Positions 19,568 through 29,344 are shown, counted from the stretch's first letter. The stretch is 64,000 bases of DNA from Acidimicrobiaceae bacterium (GCA_947456245.1 CANGPS010000002.1:62001-126000); one strand, 5' to 3'. Numbers and translations are program-made. Notes: generated by a model not told the origin, from the letters alone.

Positions 19568-20308
19568 TCAGGCTGGGCGCAGGTGGACCACATCGCCGGC
19601 CTGCACGTCGATCACGCCATCGCCAGACTCGACGCGGAGGTGGCCCTCGGGGCTGAGGCCGATGGCCCGGCCCTCGAACTCGCGGTCCGCCAGCACCACG
19701 CGGACCTGGCGGCCCACCGTCACCATCTGCCGCTCGAGCTCTGCGAGCAGGGTGGCGCGCCCCGACTCGCTGGCGAGGAGCGCGACCCGGCCCTCGAGCT
19801 GCTCGAGCAGCCGCTCGAGGATCTCGTCACGAGCCACCGCGACCCCCGTGGCATCGAGCAGGCAGGTTCCCCCCACCCCCGGAGGACCGGGCCAGGTCAG
19901 GTTGATGCCGATCCCCACCACCACCGCCGGGGCGGCGGGGTTCGAGAGGTCGAGCTCGGCCAGGACGCCTGCGACCTTGAGGTCGTCGATGACGAGGTCG
20001 TTGGGCCACTTGAGCCCAGGTGCGAGGCCGCAGGCCTGCTCGGCCGCCGCCGCCGCCGAGAGGGCCACCGCCGCGGTCGCCAGATGGAGCTCGTCGTGAT
20101 CGAGCGCCTCCCGGAGGAGGACGGACATCAGCAGCGCCGCCCCGGCCGGGGCCTCCCACCGCCGGTCGAGCCGACCTCGTCCTGCGGTCTGGTGGTCGGC
20201 CACCGCGACCAGCCCGCCAGAGGCGCCGCTGCGGGCCTTGTCGAGCAGATAGGTGTTGGTCGAGTCGATCACGTCGAAGTGTTCGATGGCGAAGCCGTGG
20301 TGCGTCAT
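19568..20308 (-). CDS. birA: Biotin-protein ligase BirA (no DNA-binding domain)
   Basis: Activates biotin and attaches it to carrier proteins. 246 aa from ATG 20308. Contains STNTYLLDKA, QTAGRGRLDRRWEAPAGAALLMSVLL, LKWPNDLVIDDLKVAGVLAE and GIGINL. A C-terminal SH3-like part (GRAIGLSPEGHLRVESGDGVIDVQAGDVVHLR) follows. No winged-helix domain precedes the catalytic part, so this is a group I ligase that does not repress genes itself. It faces the biotin-carrying carboxylase chain across about 90 bases, its obvious substrate. Confidence 0.93.
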   Translation of the reverse strand: MTHHGFAIEHFDVIDSTNTYLLDKARSGASGGLVAVADHQTAGRGRLDRRWEAPAGAALLMSVLLREALDHDELHLATAAVALSAAAAAEQACGLAPGLKWPNDLVIDDLKVAGVLAELDLSNPAAPAVVVGIGINLTWPGPPGVGGTCLLDATGVAVARDEILERLLEQLEGRVALLASESGRATLLAELERQMVTVGRQVRVVLADREFEGRAIGLSPEGHLRVESGDGVIDVQAGDVVHLRPA

Positions 20309-20315
20309 GGCGCCA

Positions 20316-20321
20316 ACCCTA
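20316..20321 (-). promoter_or_regulatory. -10 box of birA, leaderless type
   Basis: On the birA strand TAGGGT is followed by 7 bases and the ATG at 20308, with no ribosome site. It overlaps nothing coding and lies in the birA/carboxylase divergent gap. Confidence 0.5.
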
Positions 20322-20401
20322 GGGTCCGTGAGAGTATCGAGGACCAAGTCAAGCCCCTGGCCGGAGGCGCAACGTCCCGGCCATCCATCGAGAGGTCGAG
20401 C

Positions 20402-22162
20402 GTGCTGAAGAAGGTCCTGATCGCGAACCGTGGAGAGATCGCCGTCCGGGTGATCCGGACCTGCCGGGAGATGGGCATCGCCACGGTGGCGGTGTACTCC
20501 GAGCTCGACCGCGACGCCCTCCACGTCCGCCTCGCCGACGAGGCCTACGCCCTCGGCGGACAGACGGCTGCCGAGAGCTACCTGAACACGGAGGCCATCC
20601 TCGCCGCCATCGAGGAGTCCGGCGCCGACGCCGTCCACCCGGGCTATGGCTTCTTCTCCGAGAACACCGACTTCGCTCGGGCCATCACCGCCAAGGGCGT
20701 GACCTTCATCGGCCCGCCGCCGGAGGCCATCGAGGTCATGGGCGACAAGATCAGCTCGCGCCTCGCCGCCGAGGCCGCCGGCGTGTCCGGCGTGCCCGGG
20801 CGATCCGAGACGCTCTCCTCCTCCGACGAGGTCGTCGCCTTCGGCGAGGAGTTCGGCTGGCCGGTCGCCATCAAGGCCGCCTACGGCGGTGGTGGTCGCG
20901 GGATGAAGGTCGTGAACTCGGCGGACGAGGCCGCCGAGGCGCTCGAGTCCGCCCAGCGCGAGGCCCTCTCCTACTTCGGCCGTGACGAGTGCTACGTCGA
21001 GCGCTACCTGACCTGGCCCCGTCACATCGAGATGCAGATCCTCGCCGACTCCCATGGCAACACGCTGTGGCTCGGCGAGCGCGACTGCTCCTGCCAGCGG
21101 CGGCACCAGAAGCTCATCGAGGAGAGCCCAGCCGCCGACTTCCCCGACGAGGTCCGTCAGGCGATGGGCGCCGCCGCGGTCAAGGTCTCCGAGGCCTGCG
21201 GCTACGTGAACGCCGGGACGGTGGAGTTCCTCTACCAGGACGGCGAGTTCTACTTCCTCGAGATGAACACCCGACTGCAGGTCGAGCACCCGGTGACCGA
21301 GCTCGTCACCGGCCTCGACCTGGTGGCCTGGCAGCTGCGCATCGCTGCCGGCGAGGCCATCCCCTTCTCGCAGAGCGAGATCAAGCGCGACGGGCACGCC
21401 TTCGAGGTCCGCATCAACGCCGAGGACCCGTCCGGTGGACGCTTCACCCCGTCACCCGGGACCATGACCAGGTTCGCCCAGCCGTCGGGCCCCGGCGTGC
21501 GCCTCGATGCTGGCTACGAGCAGGGTGACACCATCAGCCAGTACTACGACAACCTCATCGCCAAGCTCGTGGTGTGGGCCGAGGACCGCGAGTCCGCCCG
21601 TCGGCGCATGCTGCGCGCCCTCGAGGAGACCACCATCGAGGGGATCGCGACGACGATCCCGGCCGCCGAGGCCATCTTGTCGCACCCGGACTTCGCCGAG
21701 ATGCGCTACTCGACCAAGTGGGTCGAGGAGACCCTCGACCTCTCCGGCCTCGAGGTCAACCCCGTGGTCAGCGACGAGGAGCCCGAGGCCAAGGTCCTGC
21801 GCTCGGTGACCGCCGAGGTCGGCGGTCGGCGCTACGACGTCAAGATGTGGCTCCCTGAGACCTCTGTGGGAACGGTCGTCTCCGGTGGGTCCGGCGGTGG
21901 GACCAAGGCGCGCAAGCGCGGTGGCGGCGGCTCTGTCGTCGGTGCCTCGAGTGGCTCGGTGACCGTCCAGATGCAGGGGACGATCGTCAAGGTCCTCGTG
22001 GAGGTCGGCGACGAGATCGAGGCCGGGCAGACGGTCTGCGTGCTCGAGGCCATGAAGATGGAGAACGCGGTCAACGCCACCAAGGCCGGGACCGTCACCG
22101 AGGTCAAGGTCGCCGCCGGTGACTCCGTCTCGGGCGGCGACGTCGTCGTCGTCGTCGAGTAG
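20402..22162 (+). CDS. Acyl-CoA carboxylase alpha chain (biotin carboxylase + biotin carrier)
   Basis: 586 aa from GTG 20402, after GAGAGG. Biotin carboxylase comes first: KVLIANRGEIAVRVIRTCRE, HPGYGFFSENTDFA, KAAYGGGGRGMKVV, CSCQRRHQKLIEE, EFLYQDGEFYFLEMNTRLQVEHPVTE. A flexible Gly/Ser/Lys-rich linker follows (about residues 495-520), then the carrier domain with EAMKMEN (biotinylated Lys). It resembles AccA3/PccA of actinomycetes, which pairs with separate beta chains for acetyl- or propionyl-CoA. No beta subunit is in the window, so substrate cannot be fixed. Propionyl-CoA fits the nearby mutase and steroid genes. Confidence 0.93.
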   Translation: MLKKVLIANRGEIAVRVIRTCREMGIATVAVYSELDRDALHVRLADEAYALGGQTAAESYLNTEAILAAIEESGADAVHPGYGFFSENTDFARAITAKGVTFIGPPPEAIEVMGDKISSRLAAEAAGVSGVPGRSETLSSSDEVVAFGEEFGWPVAIKAAYGGGGRGMKVVNSADEAAEALESAQREALSYFGRDECYVERYLTWPRHIEMQILADSHGNTLWLGERDCSCQRRHQKLIEESPAADFPDEVRQAMGAAAVKVSEACGYVNAGTVEFLYQDGEFYFLEMNTRLQVEHPVTELVTGLDLVAWQLRIAAGEAIPFSQSEIKRDGHAFEVRINAEDPSGGRFTPSPGTMTRFAQPSGPGVRLDAGYEQGDTISQYYDNLIAKLVVWAEDRESARRRMLRALEETTIEGIATTIPAAEAILSHPDFAEMRYSTKWVEETLDLSGLEVNPVVSDEEPEAKVLRSVTAEVGGRRYDVKMWLPETSVGTVVSGGSGGGTKARKRGGGGSVVGASSGSVTVQMQGTIVKVLVEVGDEIEAGQTVCVLEAMKMENAVNATKAGTVTEVKVAAGDSVSGGDVVVVVE

Positions 22163-22166
22163 CGCC

Positions 22167-23333
22167 ATGGCAGCGGCGCTGGACACGGCTGCGGCTGCCA
22201 TCGAGTCGTCTCGGGACGCGCTCATCGCGCTGTCCGAGGCCATCCACGGCTTCGCCGAGCTCGGCTTCGAAGAGGTGGCGTCGGCTGCGGCTGCGGCCGA
22301 CCTGCTCGAAGGGGCGGGCTTCTCTGTGACGAGAGGCGTCTGCGACCTCCCCACGGCCTTCGACGCCCGCTTCGGGTCCGGAGACCTCGTGGTGGCGCTC
22401 ATGGCCGAGTACGACGCTCTCCCCGAGGTCGGCCACGCATGCGGTCACAACCTCATCGCCACCTCGAGCATCGGCGCCGGCCTGGGCCTTGCGGCGGTCG
22501 CCGACGAGCTTGGCCTCGAGGTGCGGGTGCTCGGAACGCCGTCGGAGGAGTCCGGCGGCGGCAAGGCGCTCATGCTCGAGCGCGGAGGGTTCGATGGGGT
22601 GGCTGCCGCGATGATGGTCCACCCCTGGTCCCTCGAGCGCCTGCACTCCTCGTGCCTCGCTGTGAGCCAGCTCGACGTCGCCTTCGCCGGTCGGACCGCC
22701 CACGCCAGCGCCGCACCCTGGGAGGGGGTGAACGCCGGTGACGCCATGGTGGTCTCCCAGGTGGCCATCGGGCTGCTCCGCCAGCAGCTCCCGCCCGGGT
22801 GCCAGGTCCACGGCATCGTGACCGAGGGCGGACAGGCCGCCAACATCATCCCGGGGTCGACTGCGGGGAAGTTCATGGCTCGAGCGCGGTCCATCGAGGA
22901 CCTCGAGGCCCTCGTCCCGCGAGTCGTGGCCTGCTTCGAGGCGGGCGCGCTCGCCACCGGTGCCGTCCTCACCGTGAGCCAGACGGCTCCGGCGTACACC
23001 CACCTGGTCCAGGACCCAGACCTGCTCGCCGCCTATCGGCGCCACGCTGAGGCCCGAGGTCGCACCTTCGACGATGACGACGCCGGCCTGCCTGCGCCGA
23101 CCTACTCGACCGACATGGCGAACATCTCGCTGGCCATCCCCTCGATCCATCCCCTGATCAAGATCGAGACCGCTGGAGCGGTGAACCACCAGCCGGAGTT
23201 CGCTGCCGCCTGCCTCGGCCCCTCGGCAGAGACGGCGCTCTTCGACGGCGCGATCTGCTTGGCCGGCGTGGCGATCGATGCGGCCACTACCGAGTCCATC
23301 CGCTCTCGGCTGATCGCCTCGCGACTGCACTGA
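22167..23333 (+). CDS. M20 family amidohydrolase (AbgB/ACY1L2-like)
   Basis: 388 aa from ATG 22167, five bases past the carboxylase stop. Metal-binding motifs of the M20D group: MAEYDALPEVGHACGHNLIAT and the catalytic Glu in GTPSEESGGGKALMLE. A dimerisation domain follows (LAVSQLDVAFAGRTAHASAAPWEGVNAGDA). This set matches aminobenzoyl-glutamate or N-acyl-aminoacid hydrolases. No signal peptide. The close spacing suggests co-transcription with the carboxylase, though a shared function is not evident. Confidence 0.88.
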   Translation: MAAALDTAAAAIESSRDALIALSEAIHGFAELGFEEVASAAAAADLLEGAGFSVTRGVCDLPTAFDARFGSGDLVVALMAEYDALPEVGHACGHNLIATSSIGAGLGLAAVADELGLEVRVLGTPSEESGGGKALMLERGGFDGVAAAMMVHPWSLERLHSSCLAVSQLDVAFAGRTAHASAAPWEGVNAGDAMVVSQVAIGLLRQQLPPGCQVHGIVTEGGQAANIIPGSTAGKFMARARSIEDLEALVPRVVACFEAGALATGAVLTVSQTAPAYTHLVQDPDLLAAYRRHAEARGRTFDDDDAGLPAPTYSTDMANISLAIPSIHPLIKIETAGAVNHQPEFAAACLGPSAETALFDGAICLAGVAIDAATTESIRSRLIASRLH

Positions 23334-23431
23334 TCCGTTCGGCCGTGGCGCCCGAGCGCTGACGGCCGCGACGATCGAACCCCCGCGTCCCGCCGAGGAC
23401 GTCGCTGGTTGCGCGGTGCTACCTTGCGATC

Positions 23432-24496
23432 GTGAGACGCCGGTCGCCCTGGCTGTGGATGGTCATGTCCTCGGCCCACCTCGATGCCGGGAGGAGATCG
23501 GGGCCATCGCTGGCCACCGCGGTCCGACAGCGTCGCACCGTCGCCGCGCTGATCACCTCCGCTCGACGCGTGATGCCACCGCGAGCGTGGCTCTGGCTCC
23601 GGTTCTGCCGGCAACAGCGGCGTCCTCCACGCTTGAGGCGACCCGACACCCTCATCGACATGATCGCCATGATCATGCTCCTGCAGAGTGATCCTCTCGT
23701 CACGCTGACCACCGACAAGGTGAGGGCGCGGGCGTGGATCGCCGAACAGGTCGGCGACCGCTTCCTCCCGGTGCGGTATCGGGTCGCCGACACCTTCGAC
23801 GAGCTCGATCTCGACAGCCTGCCCGAGTCCGTGGTGATCAAGGCCTCCCACGGATCCGGCATGACGCTGATCGCCACGGGGGGAGGCGACGCCGTGACCT
23901 CGGCCTATGCCGACACGCGCGTCGTCACCCACGATGGGCCGACCAGCACGCTCGATCGAGAGGAGGTCCGATCGCTCACCCATCGCTGGCTGAGCACCGA
24001 TCACGTCACCACCTTCGGCGAGCGGCACTACGCGGGGATCCCGCGCCGACTGATCGCGGAGGAGTTCCTCGGTACGTCCGTGTCGTCGCTGCTCGAGTTC
24101 AGCGTGTACTGCGTGAAGGGGCATGTCGTGTACTGCGAGCTCTGCCCCGAGCCGGACGTCGAGTTCCAGGTCGACCGGCACTACCGCCAGCTCGACGTGC
24201 TCGACTTCCGCGGTGTGCCCGCCTCGGGGGACCTCCCGCCGCAGCCGAGTTACTTCGACGAGATGTGCGGCATCGCCGAGCAGCTCTCGAGCCACTTCGG
24301 CTGCACGAGGGTCGACTTCCTTCGCTCCGGCGATCGCACCATCGTGAGCGAGATCACCCACACCACCAACGGCGGATACACCACGTTCGACCCTCCCGAC
24401 TTCGGTCGGGTCTTCGGAAGGTTCTGGAGGGGCGATCCTTCGATCCCGGACCGCTTCTACACCGATGCCGCAGCGCGATCGGCGCCCACGGACTGA
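23432..24496 (+). CDS. TupA-like ATP-grasp protein, copy 1
   Basis: 354 aa. The GTG at 23432 is supported by a TACCTT box 6 bases before it (leaderless pattern); ATG codons at 23459 or 23465 are alternatives. ATP-grasp elements are VVIKASHGSGMTLIATGGG (nucleotide-binding Lys and Gly-rich loop), RLIAEEFLG, EFSVYCVKGHVVYCEL and TRVDFLRSGDRTIVSEITHTTNGGYTTFDPPDFGRVFGRFW (metal site). TupA-type proteins ligate amino acids or sugars in teichuronopeptide or capsule synthesis. The true substrate here is unknown. A paralogue follows at 24899. Confidence 0.8.
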   Translation: MRRRSPWLWMVMSSAHLDAGRRSGPSLATAVRQRRTVAALITSARRVMPPRAWLWLRFCRQQRRPPRLRRPDTLIDMIAMIMLLQSDPLVTLTTDKVRARAWIAEQVGDRFLPVRYRVADTFDELDLDSLPESVVIKASHGSGMTLIATGGGDAVTSAYADTRVVTHDGPTSTLDREEVRSLTHRWLSTDHVTTFGERHYAGIPRRLIAEEFLGTSVSSLLEFSVYCVKGHVVYCELCPEPDVEFQVDRHYRQLDVLDFRGVPASGDLPPQPSYFDEMCGIAEQLSSHFGCTRVDFLRSGDRTIVSEITHTTNGGYTTFDPPDFGRVFGRFWRGDPSIPDRFYTDAAARSAPTD

Positions 24497-24587
24497 GCCA
24501 TCGGGCCGCCGGCGATTCGATCGCGGGTACGGTCGCACCGGAAGCTGCACCACGAGGTGCGGAGCGTCGATGCCCGAAGGAGCGACG

Positions 24588-24884
24588 GTGATCGTTGAGC
24601 ATGCAGTCCTGAACGTCCGACCAGGGGAGGAGGAGGCGTTCATCGACGCCGTCAACCAGGGGCTGCCCCTGCTCGCCGCCACGGACGGGTTCCTCTCGGC
24701 CACCGTCTCACGGGGCATCGAGTCGCCCAGCACCTTCATCCTCGATGTCGAGTGGGAGTCTGTCGATGCGCACACCGAGGGGTTCCGCGGGTCGGACCGC
24801 TTCGCGCAGTGGAAGGCGCTCACCCACCACTTCTACGAGCCCTTCCCGGTGGTCGAGCACTTCGCCCCGGTCGCCGAGGCCTGA
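24588..24884 (+). CDS. Antibiotic-biosynthesis-monooxygenase (ABM) fold protein
   Basis: Small ferredoxin-like fold protein, 98 aa. The start chosen is GTG 24588 (MIVEHAVLNVRPGEEEAF), 18 bases after an ATG, because a GAAGGAG ribosome site precedes it at the right distance and the N-terminus then matches the family. LPLLAATDGFLSATVSRGIESPSTFILDVEWESVDAHTEGFRGSDRFAQWKAL are typical ABM residues. Members act as small oxygenases, haem-degrading enzymes or non-catalytic dimers. It sits between two TupA-like genes on the same strand. Confidence 0.8.
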   Translation: MIVEHAVLNVRPGEEEAFIDAVNQGLPLLAATDGFLSATVSRGIESPSTFILDVEWESVDAHTEGFRGSDRFAQWKALTHHFYEPFPVVEHFAPVAEA

Positions 24885-24898
24885 CCGGCGGCCTCCGA

Positions 24899-25927
24899 GT
24901 GCGTTCCCGCGCCCAAGCGATGGCCGTGCTGGCCGCAGTCGTGGCCACGGGGCTCGGCGCCGTGATCGTGGCGAGGCGCACACCGCAGGTGCGCTGGGTG
25001 CGCCGGCACGTGCGGCAGGTGGGCGAGATCCTGCTCCCGCTCCGCACGCAGGTCTGGCTTCGCGTGATCAAGAACCAGGGCCGGCTCCCCCGCCTGCGCA
25101 GCCCCGAGACCTTCTCCGACCTGGTGGCGAGGAACCTGCTCGGACGTCCCAGCCCGCTCATGGTGTCCACGACGGACAAGGTCGCCGTCCGACCCTGGGT
25201 GGCAGCGCTCGTCGGAGCGGAGATCCTCCCCACCCGCTTCCTGAGCGTCGCCAGCTTCGACGACATCGATCTCGCCGCCCTCCCGGACGCCGTCGTGCTC
25301 AAGGCATCCCACGGATCCGGCATGACCCTGGTGGTCACGGGGCAGTCACCAGCGACGAAGACTGTGGTGTGGGACGAGCGGGTGGTCGTCATCGAGGGCC
25401 GGCTCCGAGATGTCGATCCGACCACGCTCCGCGCGATCACCGAAGCCTGGCTGGCCACGGACTACTCGAGGACGCTCGGTGAGCGGCAGTACGCGACCAT
25501 CCCGCGCAGGATCCTGGCCGAGGAGTATCTCGGCTCACCCGATGACCCCCTCCTCGAGTACGGCATCTACTGCGTCAAGGGGAACGTCGTCTACGCACAG
25601 GTCTGCCTGGGGCAGGAGCTCTATCGTGCGGTCGATCGGTCCTACCGCCCGCTCTCGATCTGCGGCATCACGGGCACCCCGCCCACCGGCGAGCTCCCGC
25701 CCGAGCCCCGCTACTTCAGCGAGATGGTGCGCATCGCCGAGACCCTCTCAGCACCATTCGACTGCGTGCGGGTCGACCTGCACCACACCGACGGGCGCAT
25801 GATCTTCAGCGAGGTCACCCACACGACGCTTGCCGGTCGCTCGTCGTTCGACCCACCCGAGTTCTCCGACGTTTTCGGCCGCTTCTGGAGAGGCGACCAC
25901 ACCATCCCCGAGACGTTCTACCGCTAG
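24899..25927 (+). CDS. TupA-like ATP-grasp protein, copy 2
   Basis: 342 aa from GTG 24899; ATG 24920 is equally possible as neither has a strong ribosome site. An N-terminal hydrophobic stretch (AVLAAVVATGLGAVIVA) could anchor it in the membrane, which copy 1 lacks. ATP-grasp elements parallel copy 1 throughout: VVLKASHGSGMTLVVTG, RRILAEEYLG, EYGIYCVKGNVVYAQV, VRVDLHHTDGRMIFSEVTHTTLAGRSSFDPPEFSDVFGRFWRGD. In the metal-site loop copy 1 has TTNGG where this has TTLAG, so one may have lost a ligand. Likely role: polymer or surface modification. Confidence 0.8.
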   Translation: MRSRAQAMAVLAAVVATGLGAVIVARRTPQVRWVRRHVRQVGEILLPLRTQVWLRVIKNQGRLPRLRSPETFSDLVARNLLGRPSPLMVSTTDKVAVRPWVAALVGAEILPTRFLSVASFDDIDLAALPDAVVLKASHGSGMTLVVTGQSPATKTVVWDERVVVIEGRLRDVDPTTLRAITEAWLATDYSRTLGERQYATIPRRILAEEYLGSPDDPLLEYGIYCVKGNVVYAQVCLGQELYRAVDRSYRPLSICGITGTPPTGELPPEPRYFSEMVRIAETLSAPFDCVRVDLHHTDGRMIFSEVTHTTLAGRSSFDPPEFSDVFGRFWRGDHTIPETFYR

Positions 25928-25974
25928 GGACGCCAACGGTCGTTGTCATCCGAGGACGCCGACCTACCGGGGGT

Positions 25975-27573
25975 TCAGCCTCCGGGCTGGTAGACGCCAT
26001 AGACGCCTCGGAGGGTGTCTGCGACCTCACCGAGGGTGGCCATGGCCTTCAGGGCCTCCTTCATCGGCACCAGCACGTTCTGGGTGCCGCGGGCCGCCGC
26101 CTCGACGTCGGCCAGGGCGGCATCCACCGCCGCCTGGTCTCGCTCGGCGCGCACCTTGGCCAGGCGGGCCACCTGGTCGATCTCGAGCTGCGGGTCGATC
26201 GGGAACACGTCGGCCGGGTCGGCCGTCTCGTCGGTGAACTTGTTCACGCCGACCACGATCTTCTCGCCGGAGTCGACGGCCTTGGCGTAGGCGTAGGCGG
26301 CCGACTCGATCTCGTCCTGCATGTAGCGGGCCTCGATGGCGGCGACCGCACCGCCCTCGGCGTCGATCTGCTCGATGTAGGCCATCGCCGCGGCCTCGAT
26401 CTCGTCGGTCAGCGACTCGACGAAGTACGAGCCCGCCAGCGGGTCGACGGTGTCGGCGATGCCAGACTCGTAGCCCACGATCTGCTGGGTGCGCAGTGCG
26501 ATCTTCGCCGCCTTGGTCGTGGGCAGGCCCAGGGCCTCGTCGAAGCCGTTGGTGTGCAGGCTCTGCGTGCCGCCGAGGGCGGCCGCCATGGCCTGGATCG
26601 TGACGCGCACGATGTTGTTCTCCGGCTGCTGAGCGGTCAGCGTCGACCCACCGGTCTGGGTGTGGAACCGCAGGACCTTGCTGCGCTCGTCCTTCGCACC
26701 GAAGCGCTCGGTCATGATCCGCGACCACATGCGACGCGCGGCCCGGAACTTGGCCACCTCCTCGAAGAGGTTGTTGTGGGAGTTCCAGAAGAAGCTGAGC
26801 CGAGGGGCGAAGGCGTCGACGTCGAGGCCGGCGGCCTGCGCCGCCTCGACATAGGCGATGCCGTTGGCGATGGTGAACGCGATCTCCTGGACCGCCGTCG
26901 ATCCAGCCTCGCGGATGTGGTAGCCCGAGATCGAGATCGTGTTCCAGCTCGGCAGGTTCTCCGCGCAGTAGGCGAAGGTGTCCACGATCAGCCGCATGCT
27001 CGGCCGGGGCGGGTAGATGTAGGTCCCGCGGGCCACGTACTCCTTGAGGATGTCGTTCTGGACGGTGCCTCGGATCTTCGCCTTGTCCGTGACCCCCTGC
27101 TCCTCGGCGACGATCTGGTACATCAGCAGCAGCGTCGACGCCGTGGCGTTGATGGTCATCGACGTCGTCACCGTGTCGAGGGGGAGGTCCTTGAGCAGCA
27201 GGCGCATGTCCGCCAGCGAGTCGATGGCCACGCCCACCTTGCCCACCTCGCCCTGTGAGCGGGCGTGGTCCGAGTCGTAGCCCATCTGGGTCGGCAGGTC
27301 GAAGGCGCAGCTGAGGCCCGTCTGCCCTGCGTCGAGGAGGAACTTGAACCGCTCGTTCGTGGACTCGGCGTTGCCGAAGCCGGCGTACTGGCGCATCGTC
27401 CAGAGGCGCTGGCGGTACATCTGCTCGTGGACGCCACGGGTGTACGGGAACTGCCCCGGGGTCCCGAGCTTGGTCGCGGGGTCGAATCCGTCGAGGTCCT
27501 GGGCGGTGTAGAGCGGCTTTATCTCGATTCCGGAATCGGTCGCTCGGGCGTCGTTGTTCTGCGGGGTGCTCAC
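25975..27573 (-). CDS. Methylmalonyl-CoA mutase, large (catalytic) subunit
   Basis: 532-aa TIM-barrel half of adenosylcobalamin-dependent mutase, from GTG 27573. Contains [91 protein letters not shown] and [15 protein letters not shown]. The substrate-contact Tyr (RQYAGF) and Arg ([11 protein letters not shown]) of methylmalonyl-CoA mutases are both kept, where isobutyryl-CoA mutases carry Phe and Gln. No B12-binding domain follows, so a separate small subunit, not in this window, must exist. It converts methylmalonyl-CoA from propionyl-CoA into succinyl-CoA. Confidence 0.9.
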   Translation of the reverse strand: MSTPQNNDARATDSGIEIKPLYTAQDLDGFDPATKLGTPGQFPYTRGVHEQMYRQRLWTMRQYAGFGNAESTNERFKFLLDAGQTGLSCAFDLPTQMGYDSDHARSQGEVGKVGVAIDSLADMRLLLKDLPLDTVTTSMTINATASTLLLMYQIVAEEQGVTDKAKIRGTVQNDILKEYVARGTYIYPPRPSMRLIVDTFAYCAENLPSWNTISISGYHIREAGSTAVQEIAFTIANGIAYVEAAQAAGLDVDAFAPRLSFFWNSHNNLFEEVAKFRAARRMWSRIMTERFGAKDERSKVLRFHTQTGGSTLTAQQPENNIVRVTIQAMAAALGGTQSLHTNGFDEALGLPTTKAAKIALRTQQIVGYESGIADTVDPLAGSYFVESLTDEIEAAAMAYIEQIDAEGGAVAAIEARYMQDEIESAAYAYAKAVDSGEKIVVGVNKFTDETADPADVFPIDPQLEIDQVARLAKVRAERDQAAVDAALADVEAAARGTQNVLVPMKEALKAMATLGEVADTLRGVYGVYQPGG

Positions 27574-27580
27574 GGCGCAG

Positions 27581-27586
27581 AGGATA
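27581..27586 (-). promoter_or_regulatory. -10 box of methylmalonyl-CoA mutase, leaderless type
   Basis: On the mutase strand TATCCT is followed by 7 bases and the GTG at 27573, which supports this start. No ribosome site is seen. The remaining gap up to 27779 shows no gene; it holds a TATGGT box (about 27734) serving the rightward monooxygenase. Confidence 0.5.
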
Positions 27587-27778
27587 GATCCCCCACGGAC
27601 CTGATGGCACCTTCGGACCGCCGGACGTCCCTCGACGACGTCTCGAGACGGTGGCCAGCCACGCACCACGACCCCCCAGACACCTGGCTCGCCAACCTTC
27701 CGGCGGCCCTGCGGGTCCGGTGAGCACGGCCACTATGGTCGGGCGTTCGCAGCCATTACCGACGGCAAGGAGCAGACC

Positions 27779-29275
27779 ATGGGCAAGCCGATGGAGACGG
27801 ACCTCGACGTCCTCGTGGTCGGCGCGGGCATCGCCGGGATCAACGCGGCCTACCACCTGTCGACGAGCATGCCCTCGAAGCGGTTCGCCGTGCTCGAGGC
27901 GCACGAGAGCTTCGGCGGGACCTGGCTCATCCACACCTATCCCGGCGTGCGATCGGACACAGAGCTCTACACCCTCGGCTTCAGCTTCAAGCCCTGGACC
28001 GGAGCGCCCTACGCCGGCGGCGCCGAGATCCAGGCATACCTCGGCGAGACCATCGACGAGTTCGGCCTTGGACCCCACTTCCGCTACAACCACTCGATCA
28101 CGCAGGCGAGCTGGTCGACCGACGACCAGTGCTGGACCGTCCGGGGGACCGACACCGCCACCGGCGACCCGTTCCGGATCACGACGCGGTTCCTGTGGAT
28201 GTGCCACGGCTACTACGGCCACGACAAGGGCCACACGCCCACCTGGCCGGGCATGGAGGACTTCGGCGGCCGCTGGATCCACCCCCAGCACTGGCCGCAG
28301 GACGCCGACCTCGCCGGTCGTGACGTGGTGGTGGTCGGCTCCGGTGCCACCATGGCCACGCTCGTGCCGGAGATCGCCGACGAGTGCCGCCACGTGACCG
28401 TCGTCCAGCGCTCCCCCACCTACTTCTTCCAGAGCCCGAACGCCGAGCCGCTGGCCGACCAGCTCCGCGGGCTCGCCACGCCCGAGGAGTGGATCCACCA
28501 GATCATCAGGACCAAGGCCGTGGGCGAGATGCAGGCCATGACCGAGCTGCAGATGAGCCACCCCGAGATGTCTCGGGCCGGCCTGATCCAGATGGTCGCC
28601 CAGCAGCTCCCCGAGGGCTACGACGTCGAGACCCACTTCACCCCGCGGCACCTGCCTCACGAGCAGCGGGTGTGCCGGATCCTCGATGGCAACCTGTTCA
28701 CGAAGATCCGCGAGGGCAAGGTCACGATGGTGACCGACGAGATCGCCACCTTCACGAGCGACGGGCTCACCACCGAGGGCGGCACGTCGGTCACGGCCGA
28801 CGTGGTCATCACCGCCACCGGCTTCGACCTGGTCGCGCTCGGCGGCATCGCCTTCGACGTCGACGGAGCACCCATCGACTTCGCCGACACGATCACCTAC
28901 CGCGGCGCGCTCTTCACGGGCCTCCCCAACCTGGCCTGGACCTTCGGGTCCCTCCGGTTGAGCTGGACCATGCGCGCCGACCTCGTGAACCGCTTCATCA
29001 TCCGGCTCCTCGAGCACCTCGACGAGCTTGACGCCACGTCGGTGGTCCCCAGGCTGCGGCCGGAGGACGAGGGCATGGAGCTCAGCCCGTACATCGACCC
29101 AGCCAGCTTCAACCCCGGCTACGCCCACCGCTCTCGAGCCATTATGGCCAAGGGCGGCTCGACGCCGGAGTGGCGGCTCGACCTCGACTACTGGAACGAG
29201 GCCGGCGTGCTTCCCGAGGTCGACCTCGACGACGGGTGCCTCGTCTACGAGCGGACCGCCGCTCCCACCCCCTAG
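27779..29275 (+). CDS. EthA-like flavin-containing (Baeyer-Villiger) monooxygenase
   Basis: 498 aa, ATG after AAGGAG. FAD-binding GxGxxG is VVGAGIAGINAAY at the N-terminus. The Baeyer-Villiger fingerprint FxGxxxHxxxW appears as FGGRWIHPQHW near residue 160, and the NADP site as VVVVGSGATMATLV. YPGVRSDTELYTLGFSFKPWTG, QRSPTYFF, QQLPEGYDVETHF and ATGFDL match mycobacterial EthA, a ketone monooxygenase that also activates ethionamide. Steroid or other cyclic ketones are plausible substrates given the steroid genes in the window. Confidence 0.9.
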   Translation: MGKPMETDLDVLVVGAGIAGINAAYHLSTSMPSKRFAVLEAHESFGGTWLIHTYPGVRSDTELYTLGFSFKPWTGAPYAGGAEIQAYLGETIDEFGLGPHFRYNHSITQASWSTDDQCWTVRGTDTATGDPFRITTRFLWMCHGYYGHDKGHTPTWPGMEDFGGRWIHPQHWPQDADLAGRDVVVVGSGATMATLVPEIADECRHVTVVQRSPTYFFQSPNAEPLADQLRGLATPEEWIHQIIRTKAVGEMQAMTELQMSHPEMSRAGLIQMVAQQLPEGYDVETHFTPRHLPHEQRVCRILDGNLFTKIREGKVTMVTDEIATFTSDGLTTEGGTSVTADVVITATGFDLVALGGIAFDVDGAPIDFADTITYRGALFTGLPNLAWTFGSLRLSWTMRADLVNRFIIRLLEHLDELDATSVVPRLRPEDEGMELSPYIDPASFNPGYAHRSRAIMAKGGSTPEWRLDLDYWNEAGVLPEVDLDDGCLVYERTAAPTP

Positions 29276-29344
29276 GGGAGCCCGAGGGGGACACCGCGGC
29301 CTGGCGGGTGCCAACATGGGCACTCGACGAGCAGAGGGGCAGCG

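Noticed and set aside
27587-27778. Additional gene in the longest gap
   Set aside because: Only short frames without ribosome site or motif; the gap is explained by two divergent promoters.
26027-29323. Open frame of 1098 codons on the minus strand
   Set aside because: It covers the mutase in another frame and is antisense to the EthA-like gene. Composition is charged and repetitive, with no domain.
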